64,000 bases of DNA from Thiocystis violacea (GTDB lineage: Bacteria; Pseudomonadota; Gammaproteobacteria; Chromatiales; Chromatiaceae): assembly GCF_016583575.1 (NCBI RefSeq), contig NZ_NRRG01000009.1, positions 1 through 64,000 of the forward strand, in the 5' to 3' direction. Positions within the stretch are counted from its first letter, which is position 1, and every line of letters starts with the position of its first letter. The notes beneath the pieces are model-generated. The model ran no database searches and was not told the DNA's origin. It saw only the letters and a program-made list of their open reading frames with translations. The position numbers and the translations under genes are program-made. Positions 21,025 through 30,442 of this stretch are shown here, one piece after another.

Positions 21025-21653
21025 GCCAGACCGCGCCCAATATACTGATGCTCGGGATCGGCAACGTGCTCTGGGCCGACGAAGGCTTCGGGGTACGGGT
21101 GGTCGAGCGGATCGCCCGGGATTATCGCTTCGGATCGAATCCGCGACTGCTCGACGGCGGCACCCAGGGCATCTATCTGGTCGATCAGGTGCGTTGGGCC
21201 GATGTGCTGGTCGTCTTCGATGCCATCGATTACGGCTTGCCGCCAGGCACGCTGAAACGGATCGAGGGCGAGGCGGTCCCCCAGTTCCTGGGCGCCCGGA
21301 AAATGAGTCTGCATCAGACGGGTTTTCAGGAGGTTCTGGCGCTAGCCGCCCTCTTGGGCGATCCGCCCGGGCACCAGGTTCTGATCGGTGTGCAGCCGGT
21401 CGAGCTGGAGGATTTCGGCGGCAGTCTGACCACCCCGGTCAAGGCGATGATCGAGCCGGCCATCGAGGCCGCGCGGACCTACCTCGACCGGTTCGGAGTG
21501 CAGTGGCTTCCCAACGACGACAACCAGGCGGCGCATCGGGACATGCCACACCCGGCGCTGGATCTCGCCGTCTACGAAGCCGGGCGGCCGAGCCCCGAGG
21601 TGGCCTGCCGGATCGGTGACTCGCGGATCCTGGCCAGGCGGGTGAGCGGCTGA
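21021..21653 (+). CDS. hupD: Hydrogenase maturation protease HupD
   Basis: Endopeptidase that removes the C-terminal extension of HupL once nickel is in place. The N-terminal motif LGIGNVLWADEGFGVRVVE contains the nickel-binding Glu, VVFDAIDYG contains the Asp, and a His lies in DPPGHQVLIGVQP. GTG start at 21021, overlapping the hupC stop. The C-terminal 40 or so residues beyond the family core are unusual and of no recognised role. Confidence 0.95.
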   Translation: MSQTAPNILMLGIGNVLWADEGFGVRVVERIARDYRFGSNPRLLDGGTQGIYLVDQVRWADVLVVFDAIDYGLPPGTLKRIEGEAVPQFLGARKMSLHQTGFQEVLALAALLGDPPGHQVLIGVQPVELEDFGGSLTTPVKAMIEPAIEAARTYLDRFGVQWLPNDDNQAAHRDMPHPALDLAVYEAGRPSPEVACRIGDSRILARRVSG

Positions 21654-21949
21654 TGTGCATCGGAATCCCCATGCAAGTCATCGAGCCCACGTCCGACTGG
21701 GCCTGGTGCGACGACGGCGGAGAGCGCCACTGGATCGACATGCGCCTGGTGGGAGACCAGCCGCCGGGCGCCTGGGTACTCTGTTTTCTGGGCGCGGCGC
21801 GCGAGGTCATGGAAGAAACCCAGGCCTTGCGTGTCCGCGATGCCCTGATCGCCATGCGGATCGCGATGACGGGAGGCTCCGTCGATCATCTGTTCGCCGA
21901 TCTGGTCGGGCGCGAACCCCAGCTTCCCGAACACTTACGGGAATCTTGA
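21653..21949 (+). CDS. hupF: HypC/HupF family hydrogenase assembly chaperone
   Basis: A 98-residue protein starting MCIGIPMQV, with the essential N-terminal cysteine of the HypC/HupF/HybG family. These chaperones hold the Fe(CN)2CO unit or protect the large subunit during maturation. Its position directly after hupD (stop and start share an A, TGATG) points to the HupF-type, oxygen-protective member rather than the general HypC. Confidence 0.9.
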   Translation: MCIGIPMQVIEPTSDWAWCDDGGERHWIDMRLVGDQPPGAWVLCFLGAAREVMEETQALRVRDALIAMRIAMTGGSVDHLFADLVGREPQLPEHLRES

Positions 21950-22048
21950 GCGTTCGTCGAACGTCCTTTGCCTGAACCGCCAGGTACGCGAAACGGAGCG
22001 CCTGAATCGAGATCCTCGTCCTTCAATCCCCAGCCACAGGCGATCCAG

Positions 22049-22909
22049 ATGCCGTCATCCCCCCCGCTCCAGCGAGCCCTTTTTGGCCCTGGCTCGCAAC
22101 CCCTGGAAGAAGATGGCGCCGAACTGGCCTATCCGCCGATGCCGGCGGAGATGCGGACCTACCGAGCGCCCCTGTTGCCGGACCCCGATGAGGCCCTCGC
22201 CTGCCCACAAGGACTGCGTCTGCTGGAGCGCCTGCTGGAGCGGCTGGCCGACTATCGGGTCACGGATCCTGGGTGGGTGCTGGATGTCGGCGCCTTGCCG
22301 GATGCCGATCGCGAGCTGGTGAATCAGGCGCTCGGCGAGGGCGAAGTAAGCCTCCTTGTTTCAGGTGTGCCCAGCCTGCGGGCTCAGGAGACCCGCTTGA
22401 CCGGTGTCTGGCGGGTTCGCTCATGCCACGAGGGCGGACAGCCTGAACGCGACGGGATCGAGGTCGCGGCGATCCCCTGCCGAGTGCGTGACACGACCTT
22501 CCAAAACGCCACCACGTCGCCCGTCCTGGACGAGCCGCCGCCGGATGGCCTGGTCAGCGCCCGGGCCATACTCACGGAAGCGAAGGAGCAGGCCGAACGG
22601 TGGCGGCCCGGCGCCGAGCCGTATGTCATCAATTTGACCCTGCTGCCACATTCCGAGCAGGATCTGAGCTATCTCGAACGCGCGCTCGGACAGGGTCCGA
22701 CCAGCATCCTCTCGCGCGGTTACGGCAAATGCCGCATCACCTCCACCGGCCTGCGCAACGGCTGGTGGGTCCGGCATTTCAATTCCGACGATCGCCTGAT
22801 CCTCGATACCATCGAGATCGTCGACCTTCCGGCCGCCGCCCTGGCCGCCCAGGAAGACTTCGAGGACAGCGCCAAACGTCTGGCCGAGATCATCGCCGCG
22901 CTCCGTTGA
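22049..22909 (+). CDS. hupH: Hydrogenase expression/formation protein HupH (HyaF-like)
   Basis: A cytoplasmic accessory protein needed for maturation of the small subunit or for regulation in several bacteria. The family N-terminus is GPGSQPLEEDGAEL and the C-terminal signature is SRGYGKCRITSTGLRNGWWV followed by VRHFNSDDRLILDTIEIVD. About 286 residues from ATG 22049; a TTG at 21968 would add 27 residues that do not look conserved. Last gene of the hup operon seen here; hupI and hupR, which follow in Thiocapsa, are absent. Confidence 0.88.
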   Translation: MPSSPPLQRALFGPGSQPLEEDGAELAYPPMPAEMRTYRAPLLPDPDEALACPQGLRLLERLLERLADYRVTDPGWVLDVGALPDADRELVNQALGEGEVSLLVSGVPSLRAQETRLTGVWRVRSCHEGGQPERDGIEVAAIPCRVRDTTFQNATTSPVLDEPPPDGLVSARAILTEAKEQAERWRPGAEPYVINLTLLPHSEQDLSYLERALGQGPTSILSRGYGKCRITSTGLRNGWWVRHFNSDDRLILDTIEIVDLPAAALAAQEDFEDSAKRLAEIIAALR

Positions 22910-23046
22910 GCCTTGAGATGGCGCGCGCTCCGGCCGCCCGCGCCCGAGAGCGGGCGACGCCGGCCAATGTCGCCTTGGACCGTCCCCGCTATGCTAACGT
23001 TGCACCAACATTCGGGACGCGCCACGCATCAGAAGGCCACAACGCC

Positions 23047-25761
23047 ATGGCAAACCAGTATCCATTGATCCTCGTCGACGCCTCGGGCTATCTGTTCCGC
23101 GCCTACCACGCCCTGCCCAAGCTGACCAACTCCAGGGGCGAGGCGACCGGGGCGCTGACCGGTGTGCTCAACATGCTGCGCCGCCTCATCGAGACCTATC
23201 GGCCCCAGTACATCGGCGTGGTCTTCGACGCCGCCGGCCGGACCTTCCGCAACGATCTCTATGCCGAATACAAGGCGCATCGCCCGCCGATGCCGGAGGA
23301 TCTGCGCGAGCAGATCGAGCCGCTCCAGGCGGTGATCCGGGCCATGGGGCTGCCACTGCTGGCGATCCCGGACGTCGAGGCCGACGATGTCATCGGCACC
23401 CTCGCGACCCAGGCCGCCGCCGCGGGCATCCAGACCCTGATCTCGACCGGCGACAAGGACATGGCCCAGTTGGTCGACGCGCATGTGACCCTGGTCAACA
23501 CCATGACCGATACGGTGCTGGACCCGGATGGCGTGCGCGAGAAGTTCGGCGTCCCGCCGGAGCGGATCGTCGACTATCTGAGCCTCATGGGCGACAGCGT
23601 CGACAATGTTCCGGGGGTGCCCAAGTGCGGACCCAAGACCGCCGTGAAGTGGATCGAGGAATACGGGGATCTGGATGGCGTCATCGCCCATGCCGGGAGC
23701 ATCAAGGGCAAGGTCGGCGAGAACCTGCGCGCGGCGCTCGACCAGCTCCCGCTCGCGCGGCGCCTGACCACCATCAAGCGCGATGTCGGCCTCGACCTGG
23801 GACCGACCGATCTGCGGCCCGCGTCACCCGATATCGAGACCCTGCGCGGCTGGTACGAACGCATCGAGTCGCGCCGGATGCTGGCGACGCTCGATGGCGC
23901 GAGCGGCGATGGCGAGACTCCAGCCCCATCGGAAGCGGTCGCAGCAGTCCAGGCCGACTACGACTGCGTCCTGACCCAGGAGGCGCTGGAGACCTGGATC
24001 CGGCGTCTGGAGTCCGCCGAACTCTTCGCCTTCGACACCGAGACCACCGATCTCGACTACATGCGCGCCGAGATCGTCGGCGTCTCCTTCGCGGTCGAGC
24101 CCGGCCAGGCGGCCTATGTCCCGGTCGCCCATGTCTATCCGGGCGCGCCGGATCAGCTCGATCGGGACGCGGTGCTGACCCGATTGAAACCCCTGCTGGA
24201 GGATCCCGCGCGCGCCAAGGTCGGACAGAATCTCAAATACGACATGAGCGTGCTCGCCCGCTACGCCATCGAACTGCGCGGCATCGCCCACGACACCATG
24301 CTGGAGAGCTATGTGCTCGACAGCACCGCGACCCGGCACGACATGGACTCGCTCGCCAAGAAATATCTGGACTACGACACCGTCCATTTCGAGGACGTCG
24401 CGGGCAAGGGGGCCAAGCAGCTCACCTTCGATCAGGTTCCGCTCGAACAGGCCGGACACTACGCGGCCGAGGACGCGGACATCACCCTGCGTCTGCACCG
24501 GGCCTTCTGGCCCCGGCTAGAGGCGGTTCCCTCGCTGGCCGGGCTGTATCGCGCCATCGAGATCCCCCTGGTCGGCATCCTCTCGCGCATCGAACGCACC
24601 GGCGTGCGCATCGACAGCAGCCTGCTCGCCCAGCAGAGCCGAGAGTTGTCCAAACGACTCGTCGAGCTGGAAAACCTGGCCTACGAGACGGCCGGACACC
24701 GCTTCAACATGGGCTCGCCCAAACAGATCGGCGCCATCTTCTTCGAGGAATTGGGTCTGCCGGTCATCGCCAAGACCCCCAAGGGCGCGCCCTCCACCTC
24801 GGAGGAGGTGCTGGAGCAACTGGCGGCCCAGGGCCACGCCCTGCCCAACGTCATCCTCCAGCATCGCGGACTCGCGAAGCTCAAGTCGACCTACACCGAC
24901 AAACTGCCGCAGATGGTCAACCCCGAGACGGGGCGGGTCCATACCTCCTATCACCAGGCGGTCGCGGCGACCGGACGACTCTCCTCCAGCGACCCCAACC
25001 TACAGAACATCCCCATCCGCACCGAGGAAGGCCGGCGTATCCGCCGCGCCTTCATCGCCGAACCCGGCCATCGGCTGCTCGCCGCCGACTATTCGCAGAT
25101 CGAGCTGCGGATCATGGCGCATCTCTCGGGCGACGAGCGGCTGCTCGCCGCCTTCGCCAGCGGTCAGGACATCCATCGGGCGACGGCGGCGGAGATCCTG
25201 GGGCTGGCGCCCGAGGAGGTCACGAGCGACCAGCGACGCTCGGCCAAGGCGATCAATTTCGGGCTCATCTACGGCATGTCGGCCTTCGGCCTGGCGCGCC
25301 AGCTCGGGATCGAGCGCGGCGCGGCGCAAGAGTACGTGGACCGCTATTTCCAGCGGTATCCCGGCGTCAAGGAGTTCATGGAGCGCACCCGGATCCAGGC
25401 GCGCGAGGACCGCTATGTCGAGACCCTGTTCGGTCGCCGGCTCTATCTCACCGAGATCGGACACAGCAATCAGTCACGCCGAGCCGCCGCCGAACGCACC
25501 GCCATCAACGCCCCCATGCAGGGCACCGCAGCCGACATCATCAAGCGCGCCATGATCGCCGTGGACCAGTGGCTGCGGACCGATAAGCCGCCGGTGCGCC
25601 TGATCATGCAGGTGCACGACGAGCTGGTTTTCGAGGTCGCCGGGGACGCCATCGACATGGCGAGCGCCCGGATTCGAGCCGCGATGGAGGCCGCCGCCGA
25701 GCTATCCGTTCCGCTCGTGGTGGATATCGGCGATGGAGAAAACTGGGATGCGGCCCACTAA
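23047..25761 (+). CDS. polA: DNA polymerase I
   Basis: A 904-residue polymerase for repair and Okazaki-fragment processing. It has three domains: an N-terminal 5'-3' exonuclease (LVDASGYLFRAYHA, then GDKDMAQL), a 3'-5' proofreading domain whose ExoI motif FDTETTDLDY lies near residue 330, and the polymerase domain with motif A DYSQIELRI (about 680) and motif C VHDELVFE (about 855). The ATG at 23047 gives the canonical N-terminus; the frame extends upstream through the hupH end as read-through. Confidence 0.98.
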   Translation: MANQYPLILVDASGYLFRAYHALPKLTNSRGEATGALTGVLNMLRRLIETYRPQYIGVVFDAAGRTFRNDLYAEYKAHRPPMPEDLREQIEPLQAVIRAMGLPLLAIPDVEADDVIGTLATQAAAAGIQTLISTGDKDMAQLVDAHVTLVNTMTDTVLDPDGVREKFGVPPERIVDYLSLMGDSVDNVPGVPKCGPKTAVKWIEEYGDLDGVIAHAGSIKGKVGENLRAALDQLPLARRLTTIKRDVGLDLGPTDLRPASPDIETLRGWYERIESRRMLATLDGASGDGETPAPSEAVAAVQADYDCVLTQEALETWIRRLESAELFAFDTETTDLDYMRAEIVGVSFAVEPGQAAYVPVAHVYPGAPDQLDRDAVLTRLKPLLEDPARAKVGQNLKYDMSVLARYAIELRGIAHDTMLESYVLDSTATRHDMDSLAKKYLDYDTVHFEDVAGKGAKQLTFDQVPLEQAGHYAAEDADITLRLHRAFWPRLEAVPSLAGLYRAIEIPLVGILSRIERTGVRIDSSLLAQQSRELSKRLVELENLAYETAGHRFNMGSPKQIGAIFFEELGLPVIAKTPKGAPSTSEEVLEQLAAQGHALPNVILQHRGLAKLKSTYTDKLPQMVNPETGRVHTSYHQAVAATGRLSSSDPNLQNIPIRTEEGRRIRRAFIAEPGHRLLAADYSQIELRIMAHLSGDERLLAAFASGQDIHRATAAEILGLAPEEVTSDQRRSAKAINFGLIYGMSAFGLARQLGIERGAAQEYVDRYFQRYPGVKEFMERTRIQAREDRYVETLFGRRLYLTEIGHSNQSRRAAAERTAINAPMQGTAADIIKRAMIAVDQWLRTDKPPVRLIMQVHDELVFEVAGDAIDMASARIRAAMEAAAELSVPLVVDIGDGENWDAAH

Positions 25762-25799
25762 AAGCGGAGGAACTTAGTCAAGCATTAACCGTCGAATCT

Positions 25800-25920
25800 T
25801 CTGAGCGAAACGGGGCTGCCCATCTATCCCCCTGGGTGTCAGCCCCAAGCCCCGGTCACCCCAGACCGGGAAGCGTTCCCTCGAGGTCCATACCCCAGGG
25901 CCTCGGGGGTTCTTTATTTT
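25800..25920 (+). ncRNA. Structured RNA candidate downstream of polA
   Basis: Three stems follow one another. Stem 1 pairs GGGGCTG (25812-25818) with CAGCCCC (25840-25846), with an inner CCCA/TGGG. Stem 2 is CCCGGTC-ACCCCA-GACCGGG (25851-25870), perfect over 7 bp. Stem 3 is the terminator at 25878. The position after polA recalls Spot 42 of enterobacteria, but the sequence is not the same. No convincing promoter is seen, so it may be an independent sRNA or a structured polA 3' UTR. Confidence 0.5.
25878..25920 (+). terminator. Rho-independent terminator after polA / ncRNA candidate
   Basis: CCCTCGAGG pairs with CCTCGGGGG (9 bp including one G-T) around a 14-base loop and is followed by TTCTTTATTTT. 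Confidence 0.85.
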
Positions 25921-26071
25921 GAAGCCTGGCATCCAGCCAGATCGGCGCGACCGCCCGCTCTGAGCGACATCCTTGAAGCTTCATCATTCCGTCATCTTGG
26001 CGGCACATGGCCGTCAACATCGGCGCCTAACATGGCGAGCGAATGAGACAAGCCCGAGGAGCAACCACGCC

Positions 26072-26428
26072 ATGACGACAGAGCACCATCCCCATGCCCT
26101 CGACCCGATGGAGATGGAGGTCCAGATCCAGTACCGCAAACGTCGCTTCTTCAGCGCCAGGGGACGGAGTCTGTCCGATCGCGGAATGTATCTGGAAGTC
26201 CGGAATCTGACCCTGCCGATCGGCACGACCGTCGTGTTGGAGATGCGCGAGACGGGACGTGAATGGTTCTTCATTCCCGCCGTCGTGATCCATCAAGACA
26301 GGTCGGGGATCGCCGTCAGGTTCCGCGATCCGCCGCCGGTGACCATTGGGTCATCCGCGCGGCTCGTGACCCCGCCCAAGCGGCCACTCGCCCTGGGAGC
26401 CGGCATCGAGAGAGGGTTCGGCGCCTGA
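26072..26428 (+). CDS. PilZ-like domain protein
   Basis: A 118-residue protein. The central segment RGRSLSDRGMYLEV, followed by a beta-rich stretch (LPIGTTVVLEM) and GIAVRF, resembles the PilZ beta-barrel. In that domain a basic R-x3-R loop and a D/N-x-S-x2-G motif bind cyclic di-GMP. Here the second motif reads LSDRGMYLE, which is only approximate, so ligand binding is uncertain. The ATG at 26072 follows GAGGAGCAACC-type sequence about 12 bases away. It lies 150 bases past the polA terminator and is probably its own unit. Confidence 0.65.
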   Translation: MTTEHHPHALDPMEMEVQIQYRKRRFFSARGRSLSDRGMYLEVRNLTLPIGTTVVLEMRETGREWFFIPAVVIHQDRSGIAVRFRDPPPVTIGSSARLVTPPKRPLALGAGIERGFGA

Positions 26429-26517
26429 ATCCTTAAGACCCATGGCCTTGGCCATCCGCCCAGCCTCGCCGAGCGCGAAAGACAGGCCCTTCGCGCCCCA
26501 AACTTCAGCCTCGCCCC

Positions 26518-26862
26518 TCAATTCCACTCGAACAGCACCCACTGGGGTACCGCCGTGTTCCGCGCGGAACGCTCCTGCGCGTCAAGCAAACCGTCCCCAT
26601 TGAGATCGTAGAGATAATAGGGCGGACCGACCTGCGGCTGCACCCGCACCATGTAAAGCACGCCACGCACCCGATACTCATAGACGACGTCGCCGCCGGA
26701 TTCCGTGATGGTGATATCGGGCTCCACCGTCTCGCCGGTAACGGGCGAAGGCTCCACCGTGGGGGCCTGCAGGAAGCCGCCGCCGTCGGTTTCCCCGTCT
26801 TGCGCGTACGAGGTCACCAGAAACAGCGCCAGGACCGGAATAGAGAGGATTCTGCTGAGCAC
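26518..26862 (-). CDS. DUF2782-like exported protein
   Basis: A 114-residue protein with a GTG start at 26862 and a signal peptide (LSRILSIPVLALFLVTSYA, cleavage before QDGE). The mature part has PDITITESGGDVVYEYRVRG, VLYMVRVQPQVGPPYYLYD and a Ca-binding-like DLNGDG stretch, the pattern of the DUF2782 family. Members often sit beside polA in gammaproteobacteria, as here. The function is unknown. Its 5' end lies 126 bases from the divergent rep gene. Confidence 0.72.
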   Translation of the reverse strand: MLSRILSIPVLALFLVTSYAQDGETDGGGFLQAPTVEPSPVTGETVEPDITITESGGDVVYEYRVRGVLYMVRVQPQVGPPYYLYDLNGDGLLDAQERSARNTAVPQWVLFEWN

Positions 26863-26988
26863 GAAGTCACCATGAGGCGTCGATGAATAGACCCGAATGG
26901 TAGTACGAACCCGCCTGAATTGCTCGTCCAGGCGTCCGCGCCCCGAGTCAGGCATACTCCAGCCCTTGCATGAACCTTGGTATCGCGG

Positions 26989-28995
26989 ATGGCAGGACTC
27001 AACCCTCGACAGCTCGAAGCCGTGCGCCACACGGACAGCCCACTGCTGGTGCTCGCCGGGGCCGGCTCGGGAAAGACCCGCGTCATCACCCAGAAGATCG
27101 CGCACCTGATCGATCATCTCGGCATGCCGCCCCGCCACATCCGCGCGGTGACCTTCACCAACAAGGCCGCCCGCGAGATGCGCGAGCGGGTGAGCCAGCA
27201 CATGAAGGCGAGCAAGACCCGGGGGCTGGCGATCTCGACCTTCCACAGGCTCGGGCTGACGATCCTGCGGCGACACCCCGAGCCGGCGGGACTGCGCACC
27301 GGGTTCTCGCTGCTCGACGCCCAGGACTCGGAGGCGCTGCTGAAGGAGCATATCCGGGGGCGGACCGACGCGGACGCGCTCAGCCCGGCGGCGGTCCAGC
27401 ATCGCATCTCGCGCTGGAAGAACGAGCTGATCGATCCGTCCAGGGCGATGCAACTGGCGGAAGACGATTTCGAGACCCGGCTGGCCGGTCTCTACCTCGA
27501 TTACGAGCGCAGCCTGCGTGCCTACAACGCCGTGGACTTCGACGATCTCATCCTGGCCCCGACGCGCCTCTTCCGCGCCCATCCCGATCGTCTGGAGGAG
27601 TGGCGGGGGCGGATCCGTTATCTCCTGGTCGACGAGTACCAGGACACCAACAACGCCCAGTACGAGTTGGTCCGCCAATTGACCGGCGAGCGCGGCGCCT
27701 TCACCGTGGTGGGCGACGACGATCAGTCCATCTACGCCTGGCGCGGCGCGCGACCGGAGAATCTGGCGCGCCTCCAGACGGACTATCCGACCCTCAAGGT
27801 CATCATGCTGGAGCAGAACTACCGTTCCAGCGCCCGCATCCTCGCGCTGGCCAACACGCTCATCGCCAACAACCCCCATGTCTTCGAAAAGCGGCTCTGG
27901 AGCGAGTTGGGTCCGGGAGAACGTCCGCGCGTGCTGCGCTGCCAGGACGAGGCCAACGAGGCCGAGCGCGTCGCCTCGGAGATCCTGCATCTCAAGTTCG
28001 CCGAGGACACCGCCTTCGGCGACATCGCCATTCTTTTCAGGGGCAACCATCAGGCGCGCCCGTTCGAGAAGGCCCTGCGCGAGCACAACATCCCCTACTT
28101 CCTGAGCGGCGGCACCTCCTTCTTCGCGCGCACCGAGGTCAAGGACGTCATGGCCTACCTGCGCCTGCTCGCCAACCCGGCGGACGACGCCGCCTTTCTG
28201 CGCATCGTCAACACCCCGCGACGCGAGATCGGCCCGACCACGCTGGAACGACTCGCCGACCACAGCCGCGAGCGCGGTATCAGCCTGATCGCCGGCTGCC
28301 GGGATCCCGGCCTGGCCGAACACCTGAACCAACGCCAACGCGACCGGCTCGGTGCCTTCGCCCAACTCATCGACGAGCATAGGGGCCAGAGCGTTTCGGA
28401 CCCCATGAGCGGCGCGCGGGCGCTGGTGGAACGCATCCAGTATTCCGTCTGGCTGCGCGAGAACGCCTCCAGCCAAGCGGTGGCCGAACGGCGCTACGAC
28501 AACGTCAACGATCTGCTGGAATGGCTCGGCAAGCTGCACCGGGGCGACTTCCAGGACAAGGCGCTCGCCGACATGGTCAGCCATCTCACCCTCATGGACG
28601 TACTCGATCGTCAGGAGGAAGACGCGGGCGGCGACCGCGTCCATCTCATGACGCTGCACGCCGCCAAGGGACTGGAGTTCCCCCATGTCTTTCTCGTCGG
28701 CATGGAGGAGGAGCTGCTCCCGCACCGCGTCAGCATTGAGGAGGACAGCATCGAGGAAGAGCGCCGGCTCGCTTACGTCGGCATCACCCGCGCGCGCCAG
28801 GCGCTCACCTTCACCCTCACCCGACGCCGCAAGCGCTACGGCGAGTGGATACCCAGCGAACCCAGCCGTTTCCTCGGCGAACTGCCGGAGGAGCAACTGG
28901 ACTGGGACGGCGCCCGAAGCGACAACCCGGAGCACCGCAAGGCGCGGGGACTGAGCCATCTCCACCGGCTCAAGGGCCTGCTGGAAACCGACTGA
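26989..28995 (+). CDS. rep: ATP-dependent DNA helicase Rep
   Basis: A 668-residue UvrD/Rep superfamily 1 helicase that helps replication forks pass protein blocks. N-terminal LNPRQLEAV, Walker A GAGSGKT (24-30), motif Ia TFTNKAA, motif II VDEYQDTN, motif III GDDDQSIYAWRGA, motif IV QNYRSS, motif V TLHAAKGLEF and motif VI YVGITRAR are all present. The ATG at 26989 gives the standard N-terminus; a TTG 12 bases upstream is the alternative. Confidence 0.96.
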   Translation: MAGLNPRQLEAVRHTDSPLLVLAGAGSGKTRVITQKIAHLIDHLGMPPRHIRAVTFTNKAAREMRERVSQHMKASKTRGLAISTFHRLGLTILRRHPEPAGLRTGFSLLDAQDSEALLKEHIRGRTDADALSPAAVQHRISRWKNELIDPSRAMQLAEDDFETRLAGLYLDYERSLRAYNAVDFDDLILAPTRLFRAHPDRLEEWRGRIRYLLVDEYQDTNNAQYELVRQLTGERGAFTVVGDDDQSIYAWRGARPENLARLQTDYPTLKVIMLEQNYRSSARILALANTLIANNPHVFEKRLWSELGPGERPRVLRCQDEANEAERVASEILHLKFAEDTAFGDIAILFRGNHQARPFEKALREHNIPYFLSGGTSFFARTEVKDVMAYLRLLANPADDAAFLRIVNTPRREIGPTTLERLADHSRERGISLIAGCRDPGLAEHLNQRQRDRLGAFAQLIDEHRGQSVSDPMSGARALVERIQYSVWLRENASSQAVAERRYDNVNDLLEWLGKLHRGDFQDKALADMVSHLTLMDVLDRQEEDAGGDRVHLMTLHAAKGLEFPHVFLVGMEEELLPHRVSIEEDSIEEERRLAYVGITRARQALTFTLTRRRKRYGEWIPSEPSRFLGELPEEQLDWDGARSDNPEHRKARGLSHLHRLKGLLETD

Positions 28996-29172
28996 GGCAA
29001 GGACGTGACCAGAGTCCACGAACGAGATCGACTGAAAGCCATCGACGACCTTTGACGGGAAGGTCGGGAAACAGCATAATCATCCAGCTTAGCCTTCACC
29101 CCCATCGCGACACCCTCAAGCGACCAGGACGCTCAGTCCCGGAACGGAAACGAAGGCCAGCACCGCTTCAAA

Positions 29173-29249
29173 GCGCCCGTAGCTCAGATGGATAGAGTAC
29201 AGCCCTCCGAAGGCTGGGGTCACAGGTTCGAATCCTGTCGGGCGCGCCA
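29173..29249 (+). tRNA. tRNA-Arg (CCG), integration site of the ICE
   Basis: Acceptor stem GCGCCCG/CGGGCGC, anticodon loop CTCCGAA (anticodon CCG), T-arm CAGGTTCGAATCCTG and an encoded CCA. The integrase gene lies 84 bases downstream and points back toward the tRNA, the standard layout for elements that recombine into the tRNA 3' end. The 3' half of this gene should be the left attachment sequence (attL). Confidence 0.94.
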
Positions 29250-29293
29250 AATTCAATCCGTTACGATTACCCCAACCACCCTAGCTCGACGTT

Positions 29294-29312
29294 TTTCGCA
29301 CAATGTGCGAAA
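29294..29312. repeat. Short inverted repeat between tRNA-Arg and the integrase gene
   Basis: TTTCGCAC-AAT-GTGCGAAA is a perfect 8-bp inverted repeat. It has a T tract on the wrong side for a terminator of either flanking gene. It may be an arm-type site for integrase or excisionase. Confidence 0.45.
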
Positions 29313-29332
29313 TCAGCTAATGGCCTCCACTC

Positions 29333-30442
29333 TTAATATTTTATATTTGCCTCAGGACGCACCACCCGCTCGGCTTCTTCCAGCAACCGAGCCAGACCTG
29401 GGCTCGAATAATGCAGGGTGATATCTCGGTGCTCATGACCGAGCAGCGAACGGCGGATATCGAGCGGGATCCCTGCGTCCGCCGCCCGCTCTCCGAAGGT
29501 GTGACGAAGGTCATGAAACCGAATTTCCAGCCCGACCGCCTTCACCGCAGCCCTCCAGCCATGGTTGTTGACTCGGTAGAGACCGCTATCTCGCTTGGGG
29601 CTTAAAAACACCCATTCGCTCGACTGTCCACGTTGTCGCTCGATGACGATCCGCGCAGCCCGATTGCAAACCAAATAGCGACCGTCCTGCTGGCTTGCCG
29701 CTTTCTTACTGCTCGCTTTCCTGACTTCAGGCGGGATCCACCAAATCGAGTGATCCGGGATTCCCGGATAACGGCGGTGCTGGCACCAGCGAAGCGTCGT
29801 AATCTCCGCTTGACGTGCCCCGGTCTCCGTCGCAAACAATACCGGCCCGATCAGATGCTTGGGCATGACCTCTATTAATCGATCCTGCTCCTCCCATGAG
29901 ATGGGGCAGGGTTGGCGACTACCCCAATCCGGACTGCGCAGCTTGGGCGGAGCCATTGCGAGCCACGGAATGTTTCCATCCCGCAACACCTCGGCGGCGA
30001 AGTGCAACACGGTAGCAACCGTGCGCAGAGCGCGGCCTACAGTCCCGCTGGATCTAATACCCTGCTGAGAATTGATCCATGACTGCAATGCCCGCTGATG
30101 GATGTGCGATAGCGGCAGGTGCCCGATGACCCCGATCACGAGCCGAATATCCTGTAATGCACGACTTGCATCCTTGCCGCGATTTTCAAGGTCGACGATG
30201 TACTCAGCGGAGGCTTCCTCAAAGGTCCGCTCGTTAATCTCCCACCTATCTAGTTGCCTTGTTGTTCCAAGACGGCGAATCTCTTCCTCTCTACGCTCTA
30301 GGTAGGCTATCGCGTCCGTGAGCGCACGGCATCCAGTCGACTCTCGAAGCTGGATGCGTTGCTCACCGACCCGGACGGTCTTGTCGACCCACCAGATATT
30401 TCCTCGTTGTTTAATCCCTTTCGGTTTCTGGTCATTTTGCAT
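29333..30442 (-). CDS. int: Tyrosine recombinase (ICE integrase)
   Basis: A 369-residue phage-type integrase that should recombine the element into tRNA-Arg. The catalytic residues are all visible: Arg in ETGARQAEI, His-x-x-Arg in HDLRHTF (near residues 310-313), the second His in LLGHEH, and the nucleophilic Tyr in ITLHYSS (about residue 345). The N-terminal DNA-binding part is IWWVDKTVRV-type. The gene ends 84 bases from the tRNA. Its start lies inside the overlapping AlpA-like frame upstream. Confidence 0.93.
   Translation of the reverse strand: MQNDQKPKGIKQRGNIWWVDKTVRVGEQRIQLRESTGCRALTDAIAYLERREEEIRRLGTTRQLDRWEINERTFEEASAEYIVDLENRGKDASRALQDIRLVIGVIGHLPLSHIHQRALQSWINSQQGIRSSGTVGRALRTVATVLHFAAEVLRDGNIPWLAMAPPKLRSPDWGSRQPCPISWEEQDRLIEVMPKHLIGPVLFATETGARQAEITTLRWCQHRRYPGIPDHSIWWIPPEVRKASSKKAASQQDGRYLVCNRAARIVIERQRGQSSEWVFLSPKRDSGLYRVNNHGWRAAVKAVGLEIRFHDLRHTFGERAADAGIPLDIRRSLLGHEHRDITLHYSSPGLARLLEEAERVVRPEANIKY

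Noticed and set aside
25800-25920. Cyclic di-GMP riboswitch controlling the PilZ-like gene
   Set aside because: The conserved GEMM motifs are not present; the stems are simple hairpins before a terminator.
26863-29019. N-terminal extension of the DUF2782-like gene opposite rep
   Set aside because: The frame is open only because it mirrors rep; the signal peptide at the GTG of 26862 marks the real start.
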